A DNA stretch of 64,000 bases from contig JAGTWJ010000019.1 of NCBI GenBank assembly GCA_020064725.1, forward strand, positions 930,001 through 994,000. The letters are read 5' to 3'. The position numbers and the translations under genes were made by a program. The notes under the pieces are model-generated. The model was not told where the DNA came from, ran no database searches, and saw nothing but the letters and a program-made list of their open reading frames with translations. Position 1 is the first letter of the stretch; the number at the start of each line of letters is the position of its first letter. The stretch comes from Drechslerella dactyloides (lineage: Eukaryota; Ascomycota; Orbiliomycetes; Orbiliales; Orbiliaceae). This document shows, in pieces, positions 35,291-48,122 of this stretch.

Positions 35291-35605
35291 ATGGCCCATT
35301 CGAATTCCTCATACGCTAAAACTTCCAACCCCGACGCGCCGAAAACTCCATCGACGTCGAGAGCAGGGAGAGGGAGACCGCCCAAAATAACACCATTGAT
35401 GGGCCAGCGGTTGAAAGAATTCGCTAGGACACGGCAACTGAATACCCTTCCCGTGCTCCTCAAGGAATGGAACCGAAAACATTGGAGACATAAGGTTTCG
35501 TTGAATACACTGCGGAGGGAGCTGAGGCATCAAGGACTTGTGTTGAAGAAGCCGTCTCCACGAAAGGCAGCTCTAAGGGATGGGAATACCGTCCTGGCTG
35601 CTTGA
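35291..35605 (+). CDS. Small AT-hook/HTH protein, possibly a Tc1-type transposase remnant
   Basis: An intact 104-codon frame with ATG and stop. Residues 25-33 contain an AT-hook-like RAGRGRPPK. Residues 34-95 can form two helices and a turn followed by KVSLNTLRRELRHQGLVLKK, the pattern of the second helix-turn-helix of Tc1/mariner transposases, where the sequence SxxTxRRxLxxxG recognises the terminal repeat. The DDE catalytic domain that should follow is missing: within 40 bases a run of about 20 T begins and the next kilobase is AT-rich without a matching frame. It is either a truncated transposase or a small host protein derived from one. No terminal inverted repeats were found next to it. 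Confidence 0.5.
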   Translation: MAHSNSSYAKTSNPDAPKTPSTSRAGRGRPPKITPLMGQRLKEFARTRQLNTLPVLLKEWNRKHWRHKVSLNTLRRELRHQGLVLKKPSPRKAALRDGNTVLAA

Positions 35606-36587
35606 TAGTAGTACGTTAGCTTTTTTTTTTTTTTTTTTTTGCGTGTTTGCTATGGGATATAATCAATACTGTACCTGTTATCGTGACAGCTAACTAGTAG
35701 CCATGCATAAGTCTACTATCTTCACCATGTTAGCACAGAATTGTTGTATGCATACTGATTTCAGGTAAGGGACTTGGATCTGAGCATAGAATCGGGCAAT
35801 TGGCCGCAAACCATGTCTACGATTTATAAATCTGTTGTATATAGACTGTCGACAATGGCACATTACCGCAGTCACTCAAAATACAACTCCTACTTCATAT
35901 ATATTCAGCTTCTTGATATCCAATTTTTTGTCTTGTATTATAAAATGTATCAGTTTTTGTTCGCAACGGATCCGCGCGCTCGCACAACGGTTCCGCGATA
36001 TCGTACAAAAGAGTATTGTCAAAGAAGTCTAAGGAAAGTGTCTTTTGTAAAAGGCAGTTCGTCAACTCTGCCGAAAAACAAGCTCAAAGGACGAACACAG
36101 GCAATCTGGACGTATCTCAACGTCTGCGCGCGTGGTCAATATAAGCAGCAGACATTATCAAAACGAACAAGGGTAACTAGGAATTGTGGCCAGATGACCT
36201 TGAAGCCCTTTCTGCCAAAATGATATCCGATCCGAACAGAATGACAGCTTATGCAAAATGTGACTCGCTAAAATGCAAAAAAAAGGAGAATCCGACAAAA
36301 GGAATGAGAAGATGTGAACCGGAAGAACAAGGCTTAGAAGACAAAGGAAAATGAAGCGACAACCTTAGATGCCCGTCGATATCAATTTTAGCAGACTCAG
36401 CACGTCTGAATTTGTATCTAGGCAGATCAATTTCGCAGCGTCGAAAATAATATCCAACACACGGGATAAAAGAAAAAGATAAGAAATAAGAGTGCGGTAT
36501 CGGATAGTCCCACATGAGTGATTCGATACCGCACAGGGTATTGTCTCGTGAAACCAGCGCTATCCATCCGTTTAGCCCGGTCATCGA
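35606..36587. other. AT-rich intergenic region with poly-T tract
   Basis: A pure T run of about 20 bases is at 35621-35640. A 149-codon frame at 35774-36223 shows no domain and no good start context. No supported gene. Confidence 0.5.
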
Positions 36588-37887
36588 TCACCCGATGACC
36601 GAACTCCTCTGGTAGGACATCTTCTCCGGCTTCTTATACCCTTGCTCGCCGACGATTCCGCTGCCGGGGCCCGCGCACCGCCGCCTCTCGTCCTCGCGCT
36701 CGCGAATCTCCCGCTCATCTTGAACGAGTACGCACAGCGGACAGTAGTACGACTTTGCGCAGTCACCGATCGGTGAGCCCTTGATCTGGTAGAGCTCGCG
36801 TACCCGTGTGCGCTGCAGCATGGTGAAGACCCAGCTGACCGGGGACAGGACGCACCAGAGGGCGCAGTGGCCATTGCAGGAGCTGTAGGCATCGAGGTTG
36901 GAATCCGGGACGGTCTTGAGTCTGTGATGGGTCTTGGAGTAGAGCATGCATGGGCACCAGCATCCTAGACAGCCTGTATAGGAGGAAATGTCACTCGTTA
37001 GCTCGGATTCGAAGTAGACTTTGTGCGTTGATTCTGTTGCAGGATGTTTGCACGCTTGGCAATCGCCTATTTGGGACGATGAGATGGATCGACTTACATG
37101 AACCGATGTCACCGAAGCAGCTGCAGAACCCATACTTGTATTCCTGCGCACCGAATATCTGGTTGGGATGTGCGATCTGGCCCGGCGCATGCGGCTGGTT
37201 CGCGCCATTGTCGAACGGCGCTGGCGGCTGGTAATCCATTGGTGGTGGCATCTCCGGGGCTCGGTCTAACGGCTGCGTAGGCGGTGGGTCAAAGTGCATC
37301 GTCTGGCCGTACTCTCCAGGAGCGCCGTTAACCGGCTGCATGGGGATCTGTTGTTGTCCAGACATGTCGTACTGTTTCCGCCGATGTATCTCGCTGTTAA
37401 TCTCGGTATTGTACGCGAAGAGCGAGTTGTCCTTCGTCGACGGGTTGAAGACGTGGATGTCCTGAAGCTGGGGCACTGGTGGGACAGGCTCTGGCTGATA
37501 GTAGTGCAGGTGGAGGTTATCCGTGCTCTTCGAGTGTATTGTATGAACGGAGTGTGTCGACCGAGACGGTGTCAGCGGTGGAGCTGCAAAGCCGGCCTGT
37601 GCGTAGTCGATGTTAGGTATATACGTCGAGGTCGCTTGCGGTGCGTGTGTAGGCGTCCGGGGAGGAGCGGCAAACTGCAGAGGCGGCACTGGTATATTGG
37701 TCTGAATGGGCGCAGGCGGTGTCTTTGTTCGTAGAGGTAGAGGCTTGTGAGGATAGTTATAGTTAGTTCTCTGAGAGTGACTAGTCTGCGGACGGCTGTT
37801 CGGGTGGTGTGCAGAGAATATTTGCGAGGACGTGAGCTCGGGGATATTGGTGTAACTGCGGGTGATATCGCCCTGCCGATATGCCAT
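36588..37887 (-). CDS. PLAC8-family protein
   Basis: Two exons, 37887-37098 and 36973-36588, join in phase 1 to give 391 residues. The first 250 residues are a Pro/Gln/His-rich disordered region. The intron falls inside the Cys-rich core, and splicing restores GFCSCFGDIGSC then CLGCWCPCMLYSKTHH (264-279), the PLAC8 signature with its CCxxxxCPC-like cysteine pattern. A second Cys-rich part (DAYSSCNGHCALWCVL and GDCAKSYYCPLCVLVQDERE) follows, which fits the family end to end. PLAC8 proteins include plant cadmium-resistance and fruit-weight regulators, usually membrane-associated through the Cys-rich helices; fungal roles are not established. The start is the first ATG of the frame (MAYRQGDITRSYTNIP). 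Confidence 0.9.
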
Positions 37888-40687
37888 AGGAGAAACCGTA
37901 GAGTAAGACAGCAGAAGGACAGGAAAAGATTCAGGGATAAAAGATTGGGAGGATATATATATCCTCTACAGGGAACTAGGAGCGCGCGAGGGTAAAGAAA
38001 GAGAAAAAGAGACCCGGTATAAGACAGTGTGTGTACCCGGGCTAAAGCGGAACTCCGCGTTAGACAACGTCGCCCGGTTGGCACTCAAGATCTTGGGGAA
38101 GTATAGTTCGGGATCTTGGGACTATTCAGTTGCGCATGCTCAAGAAATCATAGGCGAAATGAGAAGCGCTTGCAGGTAGACGGGAAGGATGCCAGCCGGC
38201 CCAATATCAAAAGCAGTCCTCCACCTCCACCGGTTGATCTAGTAACTTTTCTAGACCCTACTAGCCGCTCGTTGGCGTTCGTCCAATCGACGGTAAAATA
38301 TAACCGTGACAACGATACACCTGGTGGTGGGGGTGTTATATAACTCAATACGCAGGGGCAAAAACAATATACGGAGCGGGAAAATGTTCAACGGATTGAC
38401 ATTTACAGCTGTACAGTGTACAATGATGTGTGTTTGGGAAACGATGTGAGACGTCAATTCCTACGTCTAGTGACCTTTAAAACGAGAGGGACCCAGTATA
38501 TATCTATACTGTATATTCTGAGGCAACGTAAGGAGTACCCAGGGTGGGATTTCAAATTCAGGTATGCATGAATGACAGATAACCGAACGAACGAGAGAAC
38601 GTGAGAGTGTGATGATTGAGATGTGAATGAAACGAAAGGAAGAACAACCAACCTGTTTGAGAATGGAGTCAATTCATTCAGTGGCGGCGATCGACTATGA
38701 GCAATCGCTGGCACAGCAATGCAGTGTGATCAGGCAGCGAGGGGCTGAAGCGTGAATGCAGAAGAACAGGCCCTGGGTGGTCTGCGGATTCCGCCCGCCA
38801 ACAAGAGTCCACTATAACAGTACAGCTGCGGCACTGGTGCGAGCGCACGATCACGTACCTACGGTTGGGGCGATGTTAAATTTGCGTCGCAAGCTGCCCG
38901 CCAGCAGTGGATTGGGCGCCTAAAATGAGAGACCGGAGCAAACGGATGCAGAGTATGGTTTGAGGATCTGGTCATTTTCTTTTATGCTGTCAGAGAGGCC
39001 TAGAGCGAAGCAGCTGTGGTGGCATGGCATGGACAGCAGCGGGTCCTGCCCTGTCTTGAATGACCGAAGCCGAAGCCAGGGTGCAGTGTGGTTGGGCAGC
39101 GGTTGTCGTCCATTGGTTGGCTGCATCCCAAATGCATGGGTCGGCGCCTAGATTGGTTCCTGGCCAACCAGACCGCGACTTGGCGGCGTCCCGGAACTTA
39201 GCTCGTCCAGGGAGAGCGAATAACCTTGCTCGATTCGACGGTTCCTGCTGCAGGTCCCATGGTGCTTCCTTTTTCTGGGCTGTTCAGCCAGCTTGAATGC
39301 ACAACTTTTTTTATAACAAGTGCATTCGTCGATTGTTGCTCACCGTCCCGCTTGAGACAGACTGCAAGGTGACGAGTCCGACAGGCAAAGGCGTCGTCAG
39401 CCAGAGGCGAAGCTTAAGGGCTCCTTATTCTTCGATCCCACCAGGGATTCATCTCAATTCGATAGGTTGGAACGTTGATGGGGTTCGGTGAATGTGGCGA
39501 GTGACGACCTGTTCTTCAACATCGCAACAATTGGTGTCTCCAGCCACCAGAAATAAACCCTCCAGATGAAGGTACAATCGGCCTCGCCCGCGTGTCCCGT
39601 GACCAGAGGAGAGAGAAGCACGGACGGCGGACCGCGCTGCTGCATGGCTGCATGCAGGCATCCGAAAGCGGCGGCCATTGGCTCCTGTCCTGGCCGGTCG
39701 CTCTGACGTCGACCGCGACATCTTGTAATCATTCGAGCCGTTAGATTAGCATCCAATGTCCCTCAGCTGCTCGCGCAGTCCGCCAGGGCGCTTACCTGGC
39801 AAGAATTTAAACTGGCCGGCCGAACCAAGAACTCCACTGCGCGGTCCCCAGTTTCTTAGTATGGAGACAATACGAAGTGGTTAATTGTTGTGTTCGAATT
39901 GTTGTATGCATGAACTATTGTTGATTGGGGTTCTCTCGGATGGTGACAACGAAATAACTGTTGGAAGTTGTTCGGCAACGTCAACGGGTTTAATATAATT
40001 AATTCGCCGCGGAAAACAGTTGCAGCTGGGCTGTTAGCCGAGCCACAGCGATACACAGCAAACAGCACGCATCCCACACATCAGATTCTGAAACCAGCTT
40101 CAGAGCCAACGTAATCAGACATCAATCCAGCTTGATGGTGGAAAATTATATATAGAGACGTCTAGACATGTACAAGTTTATCCCAGTTAACAAGTTGGCC
40201 ACTTCCAATATTGCCCACAGAGCCAACATTTTTATTCTACTTTTTCAGATCAATTGATCAGGTCCTCTTTTTGGATGGTTTGCACGCATCAGCGTAGATA
40301 TAGTGCTCTATATACAACAATCGTATACAGACGGCAGGTATATAGAATGCACCTAGGTATCTCATTCTGGATATATACCTGGTACTGATTGACCAATTGA
40401 GGCCACGTGCACGTCCTGCATCCACGTTACGATACAACAATTCTTCATCGTACAAATATTTAAAATATTCTAACCTGCGGTTTGTTCTGCTGTTGCGCAA
40501 TTGCGGACCACATTCGTGACCCCTGGCGCTCTGGCTTAGAGACTAAGATCCAACCTGATAAGACTATAGTGACTGTGCAACAACTCCCCCCTATAGTAGG
40601 GCCTTACAGTGTGCATACAGCTCCCTCCAACATTTGCGCAGCGTGGGCAATCAAGTCACGCCACGATATCGATCAATACGTTTACAA

Positions 40688-40709
40688 GCAAGTCTGGCCT
40701 CGAGACTAC
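40688..40709 (+). repeat. Solo copy of the palindrome arm
   Basis: These 22 bases match the reverse complement of the left arm of the palindrome at 11849-11876 with one difference, and the right arm at 11891-11912 with one missing base. Chance identity at this length between two points 29 kb apart is unlikely. Another weaker relative of the core (GCCCCGAGACTA) is at 40789-40800 and at 649-660. Confidence 0.6.
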
Positions 40710-41190
40710 TTTACGGATTCCGATCGGGACAATGTTGTTACACTCACTACTACCACTGTTACATGTTTGAGAGCGAGCGTCGGCGTCTGCCCCGAGACTA
40801 TATACCACTTAAGTAGTTACATGCATGAATATACACCCGAATACATATTGACCAATGCCTATTATCAACGGCGATATATCGATATCGATACACAAATAGC
40901 AGTTACAGAATCGATACCGCAAGTAGTATTATTCATTACGGCCGTTCCAACGAATAGATTAAAAATACACTGCAATCCGCCCAACTGGCCATTCTCCGCC
41001 ACCGCGCAACCTTAACGCACAATACACCTCCACCGACGCATTACATTTTTTCGTACATATACCGAAAAAAATACCATATCAGACATGCAGGCAAACAAGC
41101 AGATAGAAATATCCGTTACATGAGGTGCTAGACATAGGAAAAGGGTATAAGTATAATCGTGATACGTACATGTACAGCGTACAGCGGCCG

Positions 41191-41227
41191 TCTCGCCCGC
41201 CCGCCTCGCCCGCCCGCTCGCCCGCTC
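41191..41227. repeat. CG-rich cryptic repeat (CCCGC/TCGCC units)
   Basis: A short run of near-identical CGCCCGCC and CTCGCC units in non-coding DNA, unusual in this AT-rich interval. Confidence 0.6.
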
Positions 41228-42618
41228 TGTTTCCGGATTCCCGCCATATATAGCAATCGAGATAACCGTTGATATCGTTGATTGGAAACATGTAGGTCGG
41301 GAAACGGGGACATTAAAAGTTAAAAACCAAAAAATCAAAGTAGATGTTCCAACAGAACGTAGCAACGTAAGCAAGTCGCTATATCCTCCGCCCAATTCCT
41401 TTGCAATAACAAGATAGGGATCGATTTGGAAACAAAATGCAATGCCACAGGGACGAATGACGGAATGAAATAACTAATATTACATGTGGTGTTATTACAG
41501 GCCCGGATAACTCAACTCGTGAAGAATACTTTGAGGCGGCGCACGCAAGTGGGGTATTGTGACGAGGAAGGATACGCACGCCTCAAAGCAATCGGGGAAG
41601 CGGGGAAAGGGGAGACGGGAGAGAGATAGAAAGTAGAGGTAGAAAGTAGGAGGTGGTTGTCGGAACGATAGTGTCTCCGGCTGGATCCAGGTGAGCGGAG
41701 ACAGTGGTGAGGTTTAGGTTGTTAGTGGTTTGGTGCACAAGACCATGTTTTGATACCGGCCCTCAGAGCCGGAACGCGGATGTCGAAAATAAAAACGGTT
41801 GAGATCGCTATCCGCCAGAGAGTACAGCTCCTTCACATTTCTGAGTCGGCATGTGGACAGGCGATACGGAGACCGGGAAATACAATATGATAGGAGACCA
41901 GAAGGAAGAAACGCCCCACTCAAACCTTGAACGCCTGTAGCTGAAAGAAAAGGCCGTTGAATCGATCGATATCCGGGGAAAGAAACATCATGCTAAAGCC
42001 TTAAGCTTGTTTGGTATTTGGTATTTTCTCGGTGCTTATCAAATCGCTGGAACCGATTGACCGATGGACGGGGAATAGGATATAAAAAAAAACCCCGGAA
42101 GGAAGAACAACAAAAGCTAGCCATCCCACCCAATGGATTAAAAGAAACATGATTGTAGGTAAATAAGGGAGGAAAAGACGAAAAAAAAGCCATCAAAAAT
42201 AGATAGATACTTTTGGGTGTTTGTGCCTGAGTACAGGGTAGTCCAAATGAGACATGACGACAGTATCGATATCATTGCTTTGAAAAATGCTAAAACGGTG
42301 AAAAGTGCCCAAAGACAGGATTTGATGGTCCCCCCAAAAGTCGGTGGGGAGGTTTGTAGGGTTTTGTGGTTTTCCTCCTTTTTTTGGTCTTTTCCGCTGG
42401 GTATATATTAATACAGTGTGGGCTGTTTTCCCTTGATGCCGGAGAAATCTTCATCGGTATCGCTAAATGGTACATGGGAGTACTTCTTTCGAGGTTTTTG
42501 ACGGCGGTACTTCTCGCGCGCGCGTCGGTGCTGATTGGTGTTGAATTTTTCAACGGGATTATGTAGGATGGTAATGTTGAATTCCAGCATGGCAGAGACT
42601 TTAGCATTTTGTTGAGAT

Positions 42619-45600
42619 TTAGTGGCCTAATCCCAAGATGCCGGTGTTCTTGGGCCGGGCTTCAATGTTGTCGGCATGGTATCGAAGGGCAGCAGAGAAT
42701 ACTTTCACGACTATCAGATTAATCCTTGTTAGCGCGCCGTCATCTTCATTTTTGATTCTGTAAACGTATGTCCTTACCTGGCCAGACAGAGGCTTTCTCC
42801 AACAGGTGAGCACTGACTCTCAGGATGCTCACGCTGACCTCGTCGTTCCCGCCGACAATGCTATCCCACTCGAACACCATCTTCTCATGCGACTTCTTGA
42901 GAATGTCAATAACGCGGCCCAAGAGCATCCGATCTTCGGTCTCCAACATCATCAGGGCTTCGATGCTCATGAGATCGCACTCCGCGTCTCCAAATTTGCC
43001 CATGAACGGCCGAACCCGCTCCTGGACAGCATTAACCCACTCCGCCAGAACCTGAGCGCAGTCGAACGCGCACATTAGCGACTGCATCGGGAGCTCTCTC
43101 GCGAGGAACTCAGGAGACGAGAGCCCTGACTTCTCGGACATCGCAAGCGCGTCAGCCGCGTAGAATGCCGCGCGACGAATGTGCTTCTCATGTCTGGACG
43201 AGATGCCGTTGACCTGCGAATAGGTTACTGGGTAACCGATATTCGCTTTGATCGGGTTGAGATCCGGCGAGTTCAAAGTCGACGTTGGAGACGACGCAGG
43301 CGAGCTGGTCGACCGGGGAGTATCTGCGGACTCCGATGCGGAGGAATTCGACGAGGAGCCGGCGGTTGGCTGCTCCATCCAGTTCTTATTGAGCTCGTCC
43401 ACCATCCCGGAGAAATCACGGGCGAACAGCGGGCCTCGCGACCTGCCGAGGTCAACGAACAGACGGACGTACGCAAGATTAAGAAGCGGGATGCTGTCGG
43501 CGGCCATCGGACCGATTCCGAAGGGACTTGGTCTCTCAATGCTGGACTGCGGATGGGATGCCCACGCTTCTTCCCACGCGCGGAGAGCTGGCTCGATATG
43601 CGCGTGGACCGCTTCGACGTCGGAAGACGACCATTGCCGCGCATGGCTAAGCTGCCGGGTCTCCCAGATGTACACGTGCAGAGCTAGGATGAGGGATAGC
43701 GCGCCAAAGTGGCTAGGGCGGAGTTCAGAAGGCTTTGGCTTTCCGTGCCGATGATGCATAGTTCTCAGTTCATCATGCGGCATCGAAGAGCGCCTTTGCG
43801 ACTCCTGCGGCCCACCAGCGGAAAGAAGCGCGTTCAACGCCGTCGAGAAAGGAACTGCCGCCTGCTTTGCCGCCTGGATGCCACCTCTCATCTTCCACAT
43901 CGTCGCCGTTTCCGCCGCCCAGAGTTCTTCGTCGCACGGGAGGTCAAGGCGGATCTCAGAGTTAGTCAAGGCGGGAGGATGGTTGTACGTGATGCAAAGC
44001 ATAGAGGAAAGCTTATGGACGGCGTAAAGAGTGCGCTTTCGCTCTTCTTCAGCCACCCATTTCGTCCAATCGGCATGGTCGTCCAAGCTCTCCAGCTTCA
44101 TCGCGCCGTTCCACATGTCCAACATGCTAGCATCTGGTCCGAGATGGCTGCTGCTATGGACGTTTGTAGCGGGTTTGCACAACCCAGCCGTCCGGGCAAG
44201 AGAGACCACAGCCGTGCAATGAGACATGGCCAGGTCGCTCGACATGTGCTCGCCGCTGTTCAGCCCAAACACAACGTTCAGGAGCATCGATTGCACTAGC
44301 CACAGCGGAGTCGAGGTTGAGGCGTCTTTGCTGTTGCCGGATAAAGCTGCCGTTACCGATGCTTTCCGCCGGTTATCGATGAAGATGTGTATCATCTTCT
44401 TCGCGGCTTCATAGATCTCCTTCGCAGCGTTGTAATCTCCTTCGTACAACGCACCGATTGCGGACATCGAGAGGACGAGACATCCGCCACCGCCTGCAAA
44501 GCCGCTTAGGCCCAGCAGATTATCGGTCTTCTGATTGGCAGCATAGGTAGGGGAGGAAAAGTCCAATGTTGCGATGTGGAAGAAAGGCATGTGTGGGTGG
44601 AAGTGCTTGATATATCCCTGGACGTATCTCTGGAGGTCTTGGGTTCCGGGGAGCTGTGCGGTGAAGGAGGGTCGATGAGCGTGCATTGGAGGTGACTGAG
44701 CGGACGAATACCTGCGCTGGTGCTGCGAAGTCTGGTGGGCACGGTAGGCATTCGATGATTGGGCGAGTGTTAGGAGAATGGCAGCTCGTGCGGAATCAGT
44801 GATCGATTGCGTGGCGTGGGCGGCCGCGCTGGTGGGTTGAAAGACGGAAAAGTCATGTGGAAAATCAGGCTGCAATTCAGACTGGAAATGCGATTCCGGG
44901 GATAGGAAATGAGTTGGAGAAAGGGTGCTCAGGCTATAATTGCCGAAGAATGGTTCATGGTGGCCTCCATGAGCCTGGAGGGCCTTGGGAGAGATGGTCC
45001 CCGCGGGAGGAGGGGATGGATTGAATGGCGGGGCTGCGTAATCAGATGTCGACATAAAGGGAGATGTGCTCATGGTCGTGGTCGAACTCATCGTCGATGT
45101 ATTATTATTCCACCAGGTGGTGTTCGTATCCTGCAAAGGCTCGCTCACACCACTGATGGACGTCGTACTGATCGCGCTTGGAGAAGAGCTCTCGACAGCC
45201 TGCTCGGAGGCATAATGACTCGACCCGAACATCGTCATCCACTCGCTATCGTCCTCGTCGTCCACGACCGCGTTGGAGTTTCCAAAAACCGCATCGAAGG
45301 GAGAGGTTGGTGATCCAAACGTGTGGTGATGCGGTGAAGCGTTGAATTGGAGCATCGCTGGATTTACCGTTGTTGTGTTACCGAACAGTATCCCCTCTAT
45401 ATCGAGATCCTGTGGCACCACCGTGGAGACCCCCAGTGACGTCCCGACCACATTGAGACCGCGGAGAGATCCTGTTTCCAATTTCGGCAAGGGCTGGCCG
45501 TTCGCGGTTGTGCTTTTAGCCAGCATGCTGAGCGTGCTGGCATCCACATGAGCGATAGTATTGGCACGGGGCCGCCCACCAGCATTGCTCACGGAGTTCT

Positions 45601-46034
45601 TGCGAACCCGGCTACCAGCCGGCTGCGCCACGGAGGATGTACTCTCGCGGCGGACTCCATTACGGGGTCGGCTGGAGGGTGTCGTGGTAAGATGCAGTTT
45701 CTGCTGGTGCCGTAAGAGCAAGTCGCGGCGTGCAAAGCAGCGTAGGCACTCCGGGCACTCAAACGGCTTCTCCTTTGTATGAGACCGCTCATGGCGTTTT
45801 AAATGCTCGAGTCTCGCAAATGACCGAGCGCAGATTGAGCAGACATGGGGGCGTGGACGGTCAACTTTTGGTGGAGCCGCGTCCTTGGGCTTCGTCGGTA
45901 CCGTTGGCACCTCTTGGGGTGGTACTTCTGTCCGATGAGTTTAGACTTAGCGATATAAGACATCAGCGGCTAAAGCTCAATTGCGTACCATTGGCTTCTT
46001 TCGCAATTGGGATTGTATTATTCATTGGAGGCAT
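42619..46034 (-). CDS. C2H2 zinc-finger transcription factor with fungal-specific regulatory region
   Basis: Three exons, 46034-45989, 45927-42778 and 42710-42619, join in frame to 1095 residues. Two adjacent C2H2 fingers lie at 45-65 (Cys45, Cys48, His61, His65) and 73-94 (Cys73, Cys76, His89, His94) with the linker TKEKPF between them; the second ends in RRDLLLRHQQKLH, the Adr1-like arrangement. The middle is Ser/Thr/Pro-rich. From about residue 440 the protein has the helical fungal-specific transcription-factor region (LQRYVQGYIKHFHPHMPFFH, then NHPPALTNSEIRLDLPCDEE). The last exon supplies VFSAALRYHADNIEARPK. Nuclear; target genes not deducible. The architecture is that of Aspergillus AmdX-type regulators, but I cannot confirm orthology. 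The 12.9 kb upstream of its start is gene-free, so its promoter may be long. Confidence 0.92.
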
Positions 46035-47093
46035 GTTGATGGCTACAGCAAATCCCCTGGTAGCCTAGCCGTATGTGATTTTTGCGCTCCAAGATAGACA
46101 GGATGTGACAAAAGGGAATAACTATGTTGATGTGTAGGAAAAATTGTAAGTATTTTGCATTTACGGAGGGGCGGCTTCTTCGCCACGTCAGATGTTCCTG
46201 AGTAAGAGGCTCGCGACCATGTCCACCAGATGGAGTATCGGCTTACCACTGCGCTGTATTGTGATAAGAGAGTCGCCGGGTCCGGGTTTGAAACGTTTAC
46301 GGATTGGCCAAAGGCACCAAGCTCGGGAGGTAAAAGGACAGGCGGGCAAATGAGTGCAGAATCACGGGAATCCAGCCCAAAGGTATCGATAAAGCCCACC
46401 AGAACGCTTAGGTAAGGAGCGTCCACCGAGATGAAAAGTGGTATATATCGACTGAAAACGTAATCCTCGTCCGGCAGCGAGATGGAGGAAGCTAGGCCTG
46501 GACGTAATGGATAACGACGGAGAGGTGAGCGTGTATTTTCGTCAGGATTAGCTTTTGTGCAACGTTGGACACAGACGAAAGAATGGATCCAAGGACGTTC
46601 AATTGTGCAAAATGAAATTCGTTCGTGTTATCCGTGCAAGACCTGTCGAACGGTCTTGGGAGAGGTCCAGAATAGCGTAAGGATTGAGCTCGTAGTGGAG
46701 GGTGTATGGATGGTTTGCTGCTCAGGATTGAAGCAAGGCCGTGGATATCGAGTTATAGATGTATGGATGAAGGAAGGAATGGCAGGGTCGAAATTTTTGA
46801 TATTCTGCATTCATGCGAGAGCACACAGGTGCACATGACGATTAGCCCGGGTCAGCTCTGAGGTCACAGCAACGTACAGCGGCACAGTCATAGACAGGAG
46901 AGACGCGATTGCAAAGAAGAAATTATATGCGGTATGATATCGACAGCCCGGCGCCTATGCTCCTGGACAGGATCCGGGCAGCCGGTCTGTCTGGCAAGGC
47001 AGGAATGCATGTATGGCAGAGCCATCGCGAGACCGAGACACCAAGAACGTAGCAGCCGTCCGGCGAAGGAGAAGGCTGCCCGTCCAGGAGCTG

Positions 47094-47122
47094 CCAGCAG
47101 CAGCAGCAGAAGCAACAGCAGT
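47094..47122. repeat. CAG/CTG-type trinucleotide repeat
   Basis: An imperfect run of CAG triplets interrupted by GAAG and CAA, in non-coding DNA upstream of the C2H2 factor. Confidence 0.7.
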
Positions 47123-48093
47123 TGAGTCCGACAGCTCGATGTTGGTTGCTTGGACGTGATCGAGATCCGACGGATGGGGGAGCTCAAGCTCGCCGGCCCA
47201 ACAGGAGGGACGGGCTCAGCCAGGCTCCACCACCACGACCACAACCACGACCACCAGCGTCGAAAAATGCAACACGGGCAACGGGACGGCGGGAATAACG
47301 TACGGAAGGAGAGCGCCGACGGGCGAAGGTATCGACAGCGGAGGCGTCTGACCGATCGAGTCAACGAGAACGTGAGCGACAGCAGGCAGCGGCGAGGAAC
47401 GGGACTCGAGCAAATCTTTTCTTCCCAGGATGAGTGGTCTTGTCTGTCTGTCTGTGTCTGCTGGCGAGCAGCAGGCAGCAAGATTTGGTTTGGCGGGCTA
47501 GCTGCTGGCTAAGTAATGTAACTAAACCGCACTCGCTCAGGATGTTAGTCAGGCTGGCAGGCTTGGTTTCGTGCCGAAAAGTGTTGACGCCAATTCAAAC
47601 GAAATCCCGGCTGGAGAAGGCTGGCCCGCCTGGGCCAAAAGCTCGAGCTCCCGATGCGCCGAACGGCCAGCTGGACGAAGCCGGGCACGATCGCGGTGGT
47701 GGAGCCGGGAAGATGGGCAGTGATAGTGGTGCTGGGAGCAAGTGGTGGCAGCGGCGGGGAGCAGGTCAAGTCGGTCATTGAAGCCGACGGCGATATAGAT
47801 GCAAATGCAGTTTTGTTACTCACGCTGAAGAAGAAGAAGGCGCCAGACGGCAGGAAATCTCGTGATGTCTGGTGCACCGCGACTCGACTCGAGCTCACGA
47901 TTATTGGGGGCCAGCAGCCGGAAGATCGGACGTTATCCCTTCGAGCTTAATAGCCAAATGCAAAACCCTCGTGCACGAGCCGTGAAGTTAAGTGTAAAAG
48001 TACACGGCCGCAGAAAATATTATATATCGAGAGCAAAAGAAAAAAAAGATTGAAAAAGTAAAAGGAGCTTTTAATTGCGATTCCCGAAAGGAT

Positions 48094-48122
48094 TGGCTGG
48101 CTGCTGGCTGGCTGCTGGCGGG
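48094..48122. repeat. GGCTGGCTGCT cryptic tandem repeat
   Basis: Two and a half units of an 11-base motif in tandem, in non-coding DNA. Confidence 0.7.

Larger units (their letters stand above)
37888..42618. other. Gene-free region of 4.7 kb
   Basis: No supported gene. A cryptic CG-rich repeat of CCCGCTCG-like units lies at 41191-41227, and a copy of the arm of the 11.85-kb palindrome lies at 40688-40709. A 177-codon frame at 40482-41015 has no recognisable domain. Confidence 0.5.

Noticed and set aside
40482..41015. 177-codon plus-strand frame
   Set aside because: No conserved motif and no ATG-supported start in a good context; it includes the solo repeat arm, which argues against coding function.
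46888..47481. 197-codon minus-strand frame with a run of Leu
   Set aside because: The Leu run is simply the CTG-type trinucleotide repeat read in one frame; the rest has no protein-like features.
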